NCBI RefSeq assembly: GCF_028882275.1
Contig: NZ_JARBUT010000005.1
Location: forward strand, 267,267 to 331,266
DNA length: 64,000 nucleotides
DNA from: Nocardiopsis sp. N85
Lineage (GTDB): Bacteria; Actinomycetota; Actinomycetes; Streptosporangiales; Streptosporangiaceae
Direction of reading: 5' to 3'
Part shown: piece by piece, positions 27,695 to 36,673 of the stretch
Layout: every line of letters begins with the position of its first letter
How positions within the stretch are numbered: the first letter of the stretch is position 1
Made by a program: the position numbers and the translations under genes
The notes under the pieces: generated by a model
Databases searched by the model: none
What the model saw: only the letters and a program-made list of their open reading frames with translations
Told to the model about the DNA's origin: nothing

Positions 27695-28507
27695 TCAGCG
27701 TTCGAAGATGTTGACGTCGGAGGCCATCAACAGGAGTTCCTCGGGGGCGTCACCGCCGGAGTACAGGAGCTGGTGGCGGTTGGCGGGCATGATCGTCTCG
27801 GTGAAGCGCAAGGGTCGGTCGCCGTCGTAGACCACCCTTTCGTGGACGAGCAGGGGGATGCCCGGGCCCAGGTTGAAGGAGTCCGCCTCGTCCTGGGAGG
27901 GCATGCGGGCACCGACGATGTCCCAGTTCCACTCCTCCCGGTGGCCGAGCTCCTGGAGCACCGACGCGACGCCCTGTTCGATGTGCTGGGGGGACATGAG
28001 CAAGGTGTTGCTGGCGATCGTGAAGGGGAAATAGGTGACCTGGGACTGCCACAGGCCGCCCTCCACGAAACGGTCGCAGGAGCGGATGACGACCAGCCCT
28101 CCGTTGGGCCCCTGCTCCTCGCCGCCCCACCTCAGCCTTTTGGTCACCTTGGGCCGCATGGTGTCGAGGCTGACCTTGATCCGCTGCTCGACCTGGTCGT
28201 ATCCGGCCTCGCGCAGGTGCGGCTGGTAGCCGTCCTCGAAGCGTTCGGAGTCGGTACCGCCCGACACCGGAGTGGCCAGGTGGATGATGGGCCGGTGGTC
28301 GGCGACGTAGGCGCCGCGCCCGGCCTGGATGGCGATGATCCCCTCGTCCTGGAGGATCCGCATACCGAGTCGGGCGGTGGCCCGGGACACGCCGAACTGC
28401 TCGGCGAGCTCTTCCTCCCCCGGTAGCCGCTCGCCCGGCCGGTACTCACCGCGCGACAGGGCCTCGCGCAGATGGTCGGCGACCACGGTCTTCTTCGACG
28501 TGCTCAT
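27695..28507 (-). CDS. GntR/HutC-family regulator with UTRA domain, no. 1
   Basis: This 270-residue repressor-type protein has an N-terminal winged helix (~8-75: REALSRGEYRPGERLPGEEELAEQF pattern, then VSRATARLGMRILQDEG) and a C-terminal UTRA ligand domain (~95-265; VHERVVYDGDRPLRFTETI). UTRA regulators respond to small metabolites, often sugar phosphates or amines. The ATG at 28507 is chosen because the family N-terminus begins there. It is co-directional with a homologous regulator at 28808, suggesting an old tandem duplication. No obvious target operon adjoins it. Confidence 0.9.
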   Translation of the reverse strand: MSTSKKTVVADHLREALSRGEYRPGERLPGEEELAEQFGVSRATARLGMRILQDEGIIAIQAGRGAYVADHRPIIHLATPVSGGTDSERFEDGYQPHLREAGYDQVEQRIKVSLDTMRPKVTKRLRWGGEEQGPNGGLVVIRSCDRFVEGGLWQSQVTYFPFTIASNTLLMSPQHIEQGVASVLQELGHREEWNWDIVGARMPSQDEADSFNLGPGIPLLVHERVVYDGDRPLRFTETIMPANRHQLLYSGGDAPEELLLMASDVNIFER

Positions 28508-28807
28508 GCGTGTACTCGGTCCCGTTCGTCCGGTCGTCGTTGGCCGTCGGGGCACGTGCGCCCGGTCCCGCGCTCCGCGCACGATCCCCGTTCCCTCGCA
28601 CCCTCAACGGACGGTACCCGCCCGGGGTTCTCCGTTGCGGGGAGTACCGCCCACCGGAGGGACGCCCGCCCCTCGGGGACGCACGGGCCGGAGCGCCGCT
28701 CGAAGGCCGCCCGTCGAGGGCGGTGATGGCCGAGGGGCGAGCACCGCTCGTAGGCCGTCCGCACGGGCGAAGGGCCACCCCCGGAGAACGGCCGGGCGAG
28801 GGGAGAG
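28508..28807. other. Gap between the two GntR genes with a direct repeat
   Basis: The 300-bp gap has no gene. It contains two imperfect 23-bp direct repeats, 28691-28713 and 28739-28761 (3 mismatches; shared core CCGCTCG-AGGCCG), 48 bp apart, upstream of GntR gene no. 1. Spacing near a multiple of the helical turn would suit an operator pair. Confidence 0.45.
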
Positions 28808-29536
28808 TCAGTCGCGGTGGTAGGCACTGATGTCACCGTGCTCGTACTGGTAGCGGATGCTGTGCCCGGCGTACACCGTCTCCACCACGCGGATCGGGCG
28901 TTCCTCGGACAGGTCGGTGCGGTGCATCCACAGGATCGGGACCCCCGGGGGCAGCTCCAGCTGGGAGGCCTCGGTGGGGTTGGGCATGCGGGTCTCCAGC
29001 TCGTCGACGAACCCGACCTGGCGGTGCCCGTGCTCGGCCAGGACCGACAGGGCGCTCTCCACGTCCTCGGGCAGCATGAGCGGGGTGCCCTGGACGAGGT
29101 CCATGGGGTAGTAGGCGGAGCTGATGGAACCGGAGATCTCGCCGGAGAAGCGGTACATCCTCCGGACCACCGTCATCTCCCCTTCGGGGACCCGCAACCG
29201 GCTGGCGAGGTCGGCGTTGGCGCTGAGGAGTTGGAGCTCTTCGAGGGTCTGTCCGGCCATGTTGGACTCGTTGAACCGGTCGGCGCCCTTGGGCCGGTTG
29301 GCGTGGAAGGTCTCGGGGACGACGTCCTGGACGAAGTGCCCGCGACCGGGACGACTGACGATCAGGCCCTGGTTGCGGAGCATGCCGAGGGCCAGTCTGA
29401 CGGTGTTGCGAGAAGCGTCGAAGCGCTCCTCCAGCTGCTTCTCCGAGGGCAGCTGCCCACCGAGGGGCAGACTCCCCTCCTGGATCTCCCGCCGCAACGC
29501 CCGGGCGATCTGTCGATATCTGCTTTCTGCCCGCAT
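28808..29536 (-). CDS. GntR/HutC-family regulator with UTRA domain, no. 2
   Basis: This 242-residue protein has a winged helix (~5-72: YRQIARALRREIQEG, LPSEKQLEERFDASRNTVR) and a UTRA domain (~95-235: VRRMYRFSGEISGSISSAYY, LSEERPIRVVETVYAGHS). It is about one third identical by eye to its neighbour at 27695. ATG at 29536. A palindromic TTGT-ACCA-ACAA element 43 bp upstream is a good candidate for its own operator, as GntR proteins bind such sites and commonly autoregulate. The inducer and other targets are unknown. Confidence 0.9.
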   Translation of the reverse strand: MRAESRYRQIARALRREIQEGSLPLGGQLPSEKQLEERFDASRNTVRLALGMLRNQGLIVSRPGRGHFVQDVVPETFHANRPKGADRFNESNMAGQTLEELQLLSANADLASRLRVPEGEMTVVRRMYRFSGEISGSISSAYYPMDLVQGTPLMLPEDVESALSVLAEHGHRQVGFVDELETRMPNPTEASQLELPPGVPILWMHRTDLSEERPIRVVETVYAGHSIRYQYEHGDISAYHRD

Positions 29537-29577
29537 GAATCAGCCCTCAAGGGGGTAGCACTAGACCAACAACCTAA

Positions 29578-29591
29578 CTTGTACCAACAAG
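29578..29591. promoter_or_regulatory. Candidate GntR operator
   Basis: CTTGTACCAACAAG has arms CTTGT and ACAAG around a 4-nt centre, 43-55 bp upstream of the GntR gene at 29536. A related ACCAACAA lies just upstream, at about 29564. The arrangement fits GntR-family operators (GT-N-AC type). Confidence 0.55.
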
Positions 29592-29827
29592 GTGATCGGT
29601 ACACCAGCTAAACAGGTTCGTCCAGTTCGAATGAACCCATCTTATGTGAAGGCCACCCTCAGTACACGGCGGCGATCCCAGATGGCCACGGAGAAAGGGG
29701 ACGACCTCAGAACCGGAACCGATCACCCCTCGCACGCAGACGGATCCGCACTCGCGGTACCGGGCCCCACCGACCGGTGGCGGCACCCCGAATGGACAAG
29801 GAACCCGCGCTCCGGAGAGACCAGGTC

Positions 29828-30088
29828 ATGATCCCCATCCTCATCGCCCTCGTCGGCGTCGTCCTGCTGGCCGTGGCGGCCGGCTTCCTCCTCGCCATCT
29901 CGATCGGCATCCGCCGTCAGGACAACCGGGGGAGCTACCGCTCCCTCCGAGAGGAGGACGACAACAGCGCCCTGTCCCGCACCGGCAGCCTCGTGGTCGG
30001 CCTGCGCTTCGCCAACACCGCTCCCCGCCGACGCGTCACCGCTCCCCCGCCCGCCACCGGACGAGACCGTACGCCCACCACGGTCTGA
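29828..30088 (+). CDS. Small single-pass membrane protein
   Basis: This 86-residue protein has one N-terminal membrane helix (~2-26, LIALVGVVLLAVAAGFLLAISIGI), then a basic RRQDNRGSYRSLREED cytosolic stretch and a Pro/Arg-rich tail (RRRVTAPPPATGR). The ATG at 29828 is preceded by GGAGAGACC at suitable distance; an in-frame start further upstream adds only polar residues. I do not recognise the family. It is divergent from GntR gene no. 2 and could be its target, which is conjecture. Coding bias is consistent with a real gene. Confidence 0.6.
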   Translation: MIPILIALVGVVLLAVAAGFLLAISIGIRRQDNRGSYRSLREEDDNSALSRTGSLVVGLRFANTAPRRRVTAPPPATGRDRTPTTV

Positions 30089-30268
30089 CCGGAGGCCGCT
30101 CCAGGAGCGTCGCCCCCGCGGCACGACGAGGTGTCGCCCCTCAGCAGAGCAGGAGCGCCGCGTCGGGCCCGGCAACGTCGCCGCAGAGCCCGCGCGGCAT
30201 GACCGCGGCGCGGTCCCCCCTGGATCGACACGCGGGCCCCCAGGACAGGACCCGCGGGACCACGGTCC

Positions 30269-31414
30269 TCAGTCCTCCAGCGCCTGCGACAGATCGGCCA
30301 CCAGGTCGTCGGCCGACTCGATGCCCACGGAGATCCGGACCAGGTCCGCCGGAACTTCGAGCGGGGAACCGGCGGTGGACGCGTGCGTCATCCGCCCCGG
30401 GTGCTCGATCAGGGATTCCACCCCGCCCAGGGACTCGCCCAGGGTGAAGACCCGCGTCCGTTCGCACACCTTCAGAGCGGCCTTCTCCCCGTCGCGCAGA
30501 GCGAAGGAGACCATCCCACCGAAGGACCGCATCTGCCGTTCGGCGATCTTGTGTCCCGGATGGGCGTCCAGCCCCGGGTAGTAGACCCGCCGCACCGCCG
30601 GGTGGCCCTCCAACGCGGCCACGACCCGCTCGGCGTTGGCACTGTGCCGGTCCATCCGCACGCCCAGGGTCTTCACCCCGCGCAGGGTCAACCAGGAGTC
30701 GAAGGGTCCCGGAATGGCCCCCATGGTGTTCTGGTGGAAGGCCAGCCGCTCGCCCAGCTCGGCGTCGGACACCACGAGCGCGCCGCCGACGACGTCGGAG
30801 TGCCCACCCAGGTACTTGGTGGTGGAGTGGACGACCACGTCCGCGCCCAGGGTCAGCGGCCGCTGTAGGTAGGGCGAGGCGAACGTGTTGTCCACGACAT
30901 GGATCGCGCCCGCGTCGTGCGCGATCCGCGCGACCGTCTCGATGTCGGTGATGTTGAGCAGCGGATTGGTCGGCGTCTCGGTCCAGATCACCTTGGTCTG
31001 CGGCCGGACCGCCGCCCGCACCGCCTCGATGTCGCTCTGGTCGACCGCGTCCCAGGTGACGCCCCAGCGCTCCACCACCTTGGAGACCAGGCGGAAGGTG
31101 CCCCCGTAGGCGTCGCCGGGGATGACGATGTGGTCGCCCGGGGACAGCACCGTGCGCAGCAGGGTGTCCTCGGCGGCCATGCCGGAGGCGAACGCCAGGC
31201 CGCGCGCGCCGTCCTCCAGCGCGGCCAGGCACTCCTCCAGCGCGGTTCGCGTGGGGTTGCCGGTGCGCGAGTACTCGTAGCCCTCGCGCAGCCCGCCCAC
31301 ACCGTCCTGGGCGTAGGTGCTGGTCTGGTAGATCGGCACCACCACGGCCCCGGTACCGGCGTCCGGTTCCTGGCCCGCGTGGATGGCCAGCGTCTCGAAT
31401 CCATCGAACTTCAT
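30269..31414 (-). CDS. metB: Cystathionine gamma-synthase / gamma-lyase (PLP enzyme)
   Basis: This 381-residue Cys/Met-metabolism PLP enzyme has its Schiff-base lysine at K200 (HSTTKYLGG). The family motifs EYSRTGNPTR, FASGMAAEDT and WTETPTNPLLNITDI are present. MetB and the reverse-transsulfuration cystathionine gamma-lyase cannot be told apart by these motifs. With cbs nearby on the same strand, the pair could convert homocysteine via cystathionine to cysteine; in that case this is the lyase. M. tuberculosis has the equivalent gene annotated metB (Rv1079), next to cbs. ATG at 31414. Confidence 0.92.
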   Translation of the reverse strand: MKFDGFETLAIHAGQEPDAGTGAVVVPIYQTSTYAQDGVGGLREGYEYSRTGNPTRTALEECLAALEDGARGLAFASGMAAEDTLLRTVLSPGDHIVIPGDAYGGTFRLVSKVVERWGVTWDAVDQSDIEAVRAAVRPQTKVIWTETPTNPLLNITDIETVARIAHDAGAIHVVDNTFASPYLQRPLTLGADVVVHSTTKYLGGHSDVVGGALVVSDAELGERLAFHQNTMGAIPGPFDSWLTLRGVKTLGVRMDRHSANAERVVAALEGHPAVRRVYYPGLDAHPGHKIAERQMRSFGGMVSFALRDGEKAALKVCERTRVFTLGESLGGVESLIEHPGRMTHASTAGSPLEVPADLVRISVGIESADDLVADLSQALED

Positions 31415-31630
31415 GGGATCACGATAGTGCCCACGGGCGTCTTCCGACCCGTTTTCCACAAGGGCCTCCTCCTGCGTCGACGCGCCGATCCGGCCCCCCG
31501 GGCCCGGGGTCCGCCGGCTTCCCGTCAGGGCGTCCACCGGGTCGCGGAGTCCGGCGTGGAAAAGGCCTCGGGGCGCGGCCGTGGGCGAGCGGCGGGGCCG
31601 ACGCGGAGCGGAGGTTCGAAGCGGAGCGGA

Positions 31631-32371
31631 TCAGGCGGGCGGGAACCGGGTCGGCGAACCGGGCCGCGGGGGATCGGCCGGGGCGCTCGGGAGCGGCCCG
31701 GCGGCGGGGGTGGGCACCCGGGTGGGCGTGCCCATGTCGCGCAGCGGCGGCTGCCAGCCGAGTTCGGGGTCGTGGGTGCGCACGACCTTGCCCGGGATGC
31801 CCGCGAGGACGGCGTGGTCGGGGTAGGTGCCCGGACGGACCACGGTGCCGGCCGCCACGACGGAGTTGCGGCCCAGGTGGACGCCGGGCAGGATCACCGC
31901 GTTCGCGCCGATCCAGGTGCCGGCGCCGATGCTGACGGGATCGTCGACGGGCCACTGGAGGCCGACCGGGATCTCCGTGCTGGCGTAGGAGTGGTTCTGG
32001 TCGGTGATGTACACGTAGGGGCCGGTGTACACGTGGTCACCGATGTCGATGGACTTGTGGGCGACGATGTGGGAGCCGCGCCCGATGGCGCATCCCGAGC
32101 CGATCCGCACGACCGTGCCGGGGCCCAGGTCGTAGTCGGGGCCCATGCCGGCGGCGAGGGTCATGTCCCCGCCCAGGACGGTGAAGGCCCCGATCTCGAT
32201 CCAGGGCTCGCCGTAGAGGGTGGCCGTGGGGAAGGCGATGGCCGAGCCGTCACCGAACCCCGCGAACCTGCGGGCGGCCCTGGAGCCGGAACGGATCTCC
32301 GCGTGACCGCGCGCGTACGACCAGAGGGAACGGATGATCCAGGACAACAGCCGCGACACGCGAGCCCCCAT
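31631..32371 (-). CDS. Left-handed beta-helix (hexapeptide) acyltransferase
   Basis: This 246-residue protein has an N-terminal helical piece (~1-35) and a hexapeptide-repeat beta-helix (~45-195: GAFTVLGGDM, RIGSGCAIGRGSHIVAHKSIDIGDHVYTG broken by loops, IGAGTWIGANAVILPGVHLGRNSVVAAGTVV). The loop DQNHSYAS holds the usual catalytic His of the O-acetyltransferase group. The C-terminal ~40 residues are Pro-rich and disordered. The acceptor is unknown; the place between cbs and metB makes a serine- or sugar-directed role worth testing, but no sequence feature marks it as serine acetyltransferase (CysE). ATG at 32371. Confidence 0.88.
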   Translation of the reverse strand: MGARVSRLLSWIIRSLWSYARGHAEIRSGSRAARRFAGFGDGSAIAFPTATLYGEPWIEIGAFTVLGGDMTLAAGMGPDYDLGPGTVVRIGSGCAIGRGSHIVAHKSIDIGDHVYTGPYVYITDQNHSYASTEIPVGLQWPVDDPVSIGAGTWIGANAVILPGVHLGRNSVVAAGTVVRPGTYPDHAVLAGIPGKVVRTHDPELGWQPPLRDMGTPTRVPTPAAGPLPSAPADPPRPGSPTRFPPA

Positions 32372-32396
32372 GTATTACCTACCAGTAGCTTCGCCG

Positions 32397-32415
32397 CGAA
32401 CATTAACAGTGTTCG
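32397..32415. promoter_or_regulatory. Inverted repeat upstream of the acyltransferase
   Basis: A 6-bp inverted repeat (CGAACA and TGTTCG around 7 nt) lies 26-44 bp upstream of the ATG at 32371, in a locally AT-richer patch. Candidate operator; regulator unknown. Confidence 0.35.
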
Positions 32416-32506
32416 AGTATGCGCATCCATGCCCGATACGTTCGCACCGGGGCCCGAACAACGCTCGGTTCCGAGCGCCGTCCGGGCCCCGCGCGGCGAT
32501 GCCGTG

Positions 32507-33883
32507 TCAGTTCGACAGGTGGGCCAGCAGGTCCTGACGTGTGAGGATGCCCACGGGCTTGCCGTCGCGCAGCACGACCAGCGCACCCGAGTCGCGCAGC
32601 AGGCGCACGCAGTCGCCCACCGGAGTACCGGTGCCGACCGTGGCCAGCGGGCGGCCCATGTGGTCCTCCACCTGGTCGGCCAGCTGGGCCCGGCCGTCGA
32701 ACAGGGCGTCCAGGAGGTCGCGCTCGGCGATCGAACCGACCACCTCGGCCGCCATCACGGGCGGCTCCTCCTTCATGACCGGGAGCTGGGAGACGCCGTA
32801 CTCGCGCATGATCGCCACGGCCGTGCCCACGGTCTCGTCCGGGTGGGCGTGCACGAAGTCCGGCAGCTCCCCGCCCTTGGCGGCGAGCACCTCGCCCGCG
32901 GTGGCCTCCTCGGTCTCCGCGGACAGGAAGCCGTAGTCGGCCATCCACTCGTCGTTGAAGATCTTGCCCAGGTAACCGCGTCCGCCGTCGGGCAGCAGCA
33001 CCACGATCACGTCGTCGGGGCCGGCGTTCCGCGCCGCCCGCAGCGCGGCCTGCACGGCCAACCCGCACGAGCCGCCCACCAGCAGGGCCTCCTCACGGGC
33101 CAGGCGGCGGGTCATCAGGAACGAGTCCTTGTCGCTGACCGCGATGATCTCGTCGCAGATCCCCGTGTCGTAGGTGCCCGGCCAGATGTCCTCGCCGACG
33201 CCCTCCACCAGGTAGGGACGGCCGGAGCCGCCCGAGTAGACCGAACCCTCGGGGTCGGCGCCCACGATCTTCACCGCGCCGCCGGAGATCTCCTTGAGGT
33301 AGCGACCGGTGCCGCTGATGGTGCCGCCGGTGCCGATGCCCGCCACGAAGTGGGTGATGCGGCCCTCGGTCTGCTCCCAGATCTCCGGACCCGTGGAGTG
33401 GTAGTGCGACTCGGGGTTGTTGGTGTTCTCGTACTGGTTCGGCTTCCAGGCTCCGGGGATCTCCCCGGCCAACCGGTCCGAGACCGAGTAGTAGGACTCG
33501 GGGTGCTCGGGGGCGACCGTGGTGGGGCACACCACGACCTCCGCCCCGTAGGCGCGCAGCACGGAGAGCTTGTCCGGGCCGACCTTGTCCGGGCAGACGA
33601 AGACGCAGCGGTAGCCCTTCTCCTGGGCGACGATGGCCAGGCCGATGCCGGTGTTGCCGGAGGTCGGCTCGACGATGGTGCCGCCCGGTTTGAGCTCACC
33701 GCTCTTCTCCGCGGCCTCGACCATGCGCAGCGCGATGCGGTCCTTCACCGAACCGCCGGGGTTGAAGTACTCGACCTTGGCCAGCACCGTGGGCGCGTTC
33801 GGCCCCAGGCCCTCGGTCACCTTCCTCAACCGGACGAGCGGGGTGTTCCCCACCAGATCGATCAGTGAGTCGTATACCCGCAC
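32507..33883 (-). CDS. cbs: Cystathionine beta-synthase
   Basis: This 458-residue enzyme makes cystathionine from serine and homocysteine. The PLP domain (~1-320) has the lysine K47 (PGGSVKDRI), the substrate loop TSGNTGIGLA and the phosphate loop GTGGTISGTGRYL. The C-terminal ~120 residues are a pair of CBS modules (VSQLPVMKEEPP; LVVLRDGKPVGILTRQDLL), which in related enzymes bind adenosyl ligands. Start is GTG at 33883, with AGGGAG 7 nt upstream; the family begins VYDSLIDLVGNTPLV. It corresponds to Rv1077. Upstream 331 bp are non-coding. Confidence 0.95.
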   Translation of the reverse strand: MRVYDSLIDLVGNTPLVRLRKVTEGLGPNAPTVLAKVEYFNPGGSVKDRIALRMVEAAEKSGELKPGGTIVEPTSGNTGIGLAIVAQEKGYRCVFVCPDKVGPDKLSVLRAYGAEVVVCPTTVAPEHPESYYSVSDRLAGEIPGAWKPNQYENTNNPESHYHSTGPEIWEQTEGRITHFVAGIGTGGTISGTGRYLKEISGGAVKIVGADPEGSVYSGGSGRPYLVEGVGEDIWPGTYDTGICDEIIAVSDKDSFLMTRRLAREEALLVGGSCGLAVQAALRAARNAGPDDVIVVLLPDGGRGYLGKIFNDEWMADYGFLSAETEEATAGEVLAAKGGELPDFVHAHPDETVGTAVAIMREYGVSQLPVMKEEPPVMAAEVVGSIAERDLLDALFDGRAQLADQVEDHMGRPLATVGTGTPVGDCVRLLRDSGALVVLRDGKPVGILTRQDLLAHLSN

Positions 33884-34214
33884 TTCATGCTCCCTTGCAT
33901 CGTGGCGACCGGGTCGTCGGCCCGCCGTTCTCCTCAACGCCCCGGAAGGCGTGGCCCCGGGGCCGTGGGGCCGGTCCGGCCCGTCTCAACCCGACTCTAA
34001 CGTCCCCGATCAGCGGGTTCGCCGACCACGGGAGGAGGTGGTCCGGTGGAGTGGAAGGAGGTGTCCCCGAGGTGAGGGCGGGCCTCCCCCGGAGTTCGAA
34101 CCCCGTTCCGCCGTGGTACGTGACCGCGCCGTTCACCGCCGGTAACCTCAGGGGTCCGACCGGCTCGCCGCACAGGGTCGCGGGGCGGGGGTCAGAGGCC
34201 GTGGAGGTCGTCCC
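33884..34214. other. Divergent gap between cbs and SGNH hydrolase
   Basis: These 331 bp should hold both promoters. I see no convincing -10/-35 pair, riboswitch or palindrome beyond general GC-rich dyads. Confidence 0.4.
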
Positions 34215-35264
34215 ATGCTGCGTGCCGCACGCGCACGGCGGATAGCCGCGGCCACCGCGTTCGGCGGTGGCGGACTCACACTGGTGGGCGGTGGCACGCT
34301 CGCCCTGCTCTACCTCCAGGCCCGGCTGGCCCGCCGGGCGGTGGGTGTCACCGAGTGGGCGCGGCCCCCCGTCGACGGGATCCACGGCCATGGCTCCGGG
34401 CCACCGATCCGCATGCTCATGATGGGCGACTCCACGGCCGCGGGCTTCGCGGTGGAGACCGCCGCCCGAACGCCCGGCGTCATGCTGGCGACGGGGCTGG
34501 CCAACGCGGCCGACCGGCCGGTGCGGCTGCGCTGCACGGCGTTCCCCGGGGCGACCTCGGCCACTCTGGCCGGGCAGATCGAACGGTCCGGCGCCCTGGC
34601 GGAGGCCACCCGCTACGACGTGGCCGTGATCTTCATCGGCGCCAACGACGTCATCCGCCGGGTGCGGCCCAGCGACGCCGTGTCCCATCTGCGCGAGGCC
34701 TGCCGGTCGTTGGTGGACCACGGCACGGCCGTGGTGGTGGCGACCTGCCCCGACCTGGGCACGGTGCGCCCCATCGGGTGGCCGCTGCGCTCGGTGGCAC
34801 GCCGCGCCTCGCGCCAACTGGCCGCCGCGCAGACGATCGCGGTCACCGAGGTGGGCGGTCGCACGGTGTCCCTGAGCGACCTGCTCGTCGACGTCTTCCG
34901 AGACGACCCCTCCCTCATGTTCGGCCCCGACCGGTTCCACCCGTCGGCGCACGGATACGCCCAGGCGGCCTCCGCCCTGCTGCCGTCGGTGTGCGCGGCG
35001 CTGGGCCTGCTCCCCGAGTTCGATACGCTCCCGGCCGGCGGCATCCTGCCGGTGGACCGGGCCGCCGTGGTCGCCGCGGAGAACCCGGGCACGGAGGTGT
35101 CACGTGCCGGCGACCCGACGCGGGGCCGTCGCGGCCGGTGGGCCGCGCTGGTCCGCCGACCGCTGTGGCCCCCGCGGGAGCCGTCCGGCGACCGGCAGGA
35201 GCCGGTGTCGGCGGACACGGGCGGCTCCGACGAGGGGGCGTCCACCGAATTCCGGGATCGGTGA
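34215..35264 (+). CDS. SGNH/GDSL hydrolase, membrane-anchored
   Basis: This 349-residue protein begins with a basic start and one hydrophobic helix (~10-35), so the catalytic part is anchored or exported. The SGNH blocks are present: GDSTAAGFA (nucleophile Ser) near 73, a Gly block in FPGATSATL, GANDVI near 138 (Asn) and DRFHPSAHGYA near 238 (Asp and His). It likely hydrolyses an ester such as a lipid or acetylated glycan. After the enzyme comes a ~90-residue Arg/Pro-rich C-terminal tail. ATG at 34215, with GGAGG 8 nt upstream. It fits the Rv1075c position beside cbs and fadA3. Confidence 0.9.
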   Translation: MLRAARARRIAAATAFGGGGLTLVGGGTLALLYLQARLARRAVGVTEWARPPVDGIHGHGSGPPIRMLMMGDSTAAGFAVETAARTPGVMLATGLANAADRPVRLRCTAFPGATSATLAGQIERSGALAEATRYDVAVIFIGANDVIRRVRPSDAVSHLREACRSLVDHGTAVVVATCPDLGTVRPIGWPLRSVARRASRQLAAAQTIAVTEVGGRTVSLSDLLVDVFRDDPSLMFGPDRFHPSAHGYAQAASALLPSVCAALGLLPEFDTLPAGGILPVDRAAVVAAENPGTEVSRAGDPTRGRRGRWAALVRRPLWPPREPSGDRQEPVSADTGGSDEGASTEFRDR

Positions 35265-35411
35265 GATCACGGACAACCCCGACCCCGGGTGGCGCGGGAG
35301 GGCGACCTCCGGGTTTACTGACTGGTAACAAGACATGCCGTGACCGGCATCACCGCCCGCCCGGGCACCGAGCGGTCACGCCCGTAGCACCACTCCGATA
35401 GGGACGCAGCC

Positions 35412-36632
35412 ATGCCCGAAGCCGTCATCGTCGCCACCGCCCGGTCCCCGATCGGGCGCGCCTTCAAGGGTTCGCTCAAGGACATCCGCCCCGACGACCT
35501 CGCCGCGCAGGTCATCGGCGCGGCCCTGGCCAAGGTCCCCCAGCTGGACCCGACCACCATCGACGACATCATGCTCGGCTGCGGCCTGCCCGGCGGTGAG
35601 CAGGGCTTCAACATGGCCCGCGTGGTCGCCGTGCAGCTCGGTCTGGACACCGTGCCGGGCACCACCATCACCCGTTACTGCTCCTCCTCCCTCCAGACGA
35701 CCCGGATGGCCCTGCACGCCATCAAGGCGGGCGAGGGTGACGTGTTCGTCTCCGCCGGGGTGGAGACCGTGAGCCGCTTCGCCCACGGCAACAGCGACGA
35801 CCCGCAGAACGAGAACCCGCTCTTCGCCGACGCCAAGGCGCGCACCGCCAAGCGCGCGGAGGCCGGCGCCCCGGCCTGGACCGACCCGCGCGAGGACGGC
35901 GCCCTGCCCGACGCCTACATCTCGATGGGCCAGACCGCCGAGAACGTCGCCCAGATCACCGGCGTCTCCCGCGAGCGCCAGGACGAGTTCGCCGTCCGGT
36001 CCCAGAACCTCGCCGAGAAGTCCCTGGACAACGGCTTCTGGGAGCGCGAGATCACCCCGATCACCCTGCCGGACGGCACCGTGGTCACCACCGACGACGG
36101 CATCCGCCGCGGCACCACCTACGAGAAGGTCTCCCAGCTCCAGCCGGTCTTCCGTCCCGACGGCACCGTCACCGCCGGCAACGCCTGCCCGCTCAACGAC
36201 GGCGCCTCCGCGGTGGTCATCATGAGCGACACCAAGGCCGCGCAGCTGGGTCTGACCCCGCTGGCCCGGATCGTGTCCACCGGTGTGACCGGCCTGAACC
36301 CGGAGATCATGGGGCTGGGTCCGGTCGAGGCCTCCAAGCAGGCCCTGGCCCGCGCGAACATGGCCATCGGCGACATCGACCTGGTCGAGATCAACGAGGC
36401 GTTCGCCGCGCAGGTCCTGCCCTCCGCGGACCGACTGGGCGTGGACATCGACTCCCGGCTCAACGTCAACGGCGGCGCCATCGCGATCGGCCACCCGTTC
36501 GGCAGCACCGGTGCGCGCATCACCGGCACCCTGATCAACGGTCTCCGGTTCCACGACAAGACCTTCGGTCTGGAGACCATGTGCGTCGGCGGCGGCCAGG
36601 GCATGGCGGCCGTCTTCGAGCGCCTGAGCTGA
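35412..36632 (+). CDS. Acetyl-CoA C-acetyltransferase (thiolase)
   Basis: This 406-residue thiolase has all three catalytic positions: C90 (TRYCSSSLQTT), H361 (AIGHPFGSTG) and C391 (MCVGGGQGMA). It cleaves 3-ketoacyl-CoA in beta-oxidation or condenses acetyl-CoA; FadA versus AtoB type cannot be settled here. It corresponds in place to fadA3 (Rv1074c). ATG at 35412 after AGGGACG. The 147-bp upstream gap has a short TTAC-N6-GTAA dyad at 35315-35328 that might bind a TetR-type fatty-acid regulator. A strong terminator follows. Confidence 0.95.
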   Translation: MPEAVIVATARSPIGRAFKGSLKDIRPDDLAAQVIGAALAKVPQLDPTTIDDIMLGCGLPGGEQGFNMARVVAVQLGLDTVPGTTITRYCSSSLQTTRMALHAIKAGEGDVFVSAGVETVSRFAHGNSDDPQNENPLFADAKARTAKRAEAGAPAWTDPREDGALPDAYISMGQTAENVAQITGVSRERQDEFAVRSQNLAEKSLDNGFWEREITPITLPDGTVVTTDDGIRRGTTYEKVSQLQPVFRPDGTVTAGNACPLNDGASAVVIMSDTKAAQLGLTPLARIVSTGVTGLNPEIMGLGPVEASKQALARANMAIGDIDLVEINEAFAAQVLPSADRLGVDIDSRLNVNGGAIAIGHPFGSTGARITGTLINGLRFHDKTFGLETMCVGGGQGMAAVFERLS

Positions 36633-36647
36633 CCGTTCCCCTCACAC

Positions 36648-36673
36648 GGGCCCGGGGCGTACGCCCCGGGCCC
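36648..36673 (+). terminator. Terminator after thiolase
   Basis: A perfect 26-bp palindrome is followed directly by TTTT, 15 bp after the thiolase stop: a classical intrinsic terminator. Confidence 0.9.

Noticed and set aside
25100..29600. Chelatase pair plus FIST plus two GntR genes as a defence or toxin island
   Set aside because: No nuclease, protease effector or mobile element; base composition and synteny are those of the core genome.
32397..32415. LexA-type SOS box before the acyltransferase
   Set aside because: The arms resemble CGAAC/GTTCG but are separated by 9 nt rather than the 4 nt of actinobacterial SOS boxes; kept only as an inverted repeat.
35315..35328. TTAC-N6-GTAA dyad before the thiolase as a TetR operator
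   Set aside because: Only 4-bp arms and no regulator nearby; expected by chance in this length, so not listed separately.
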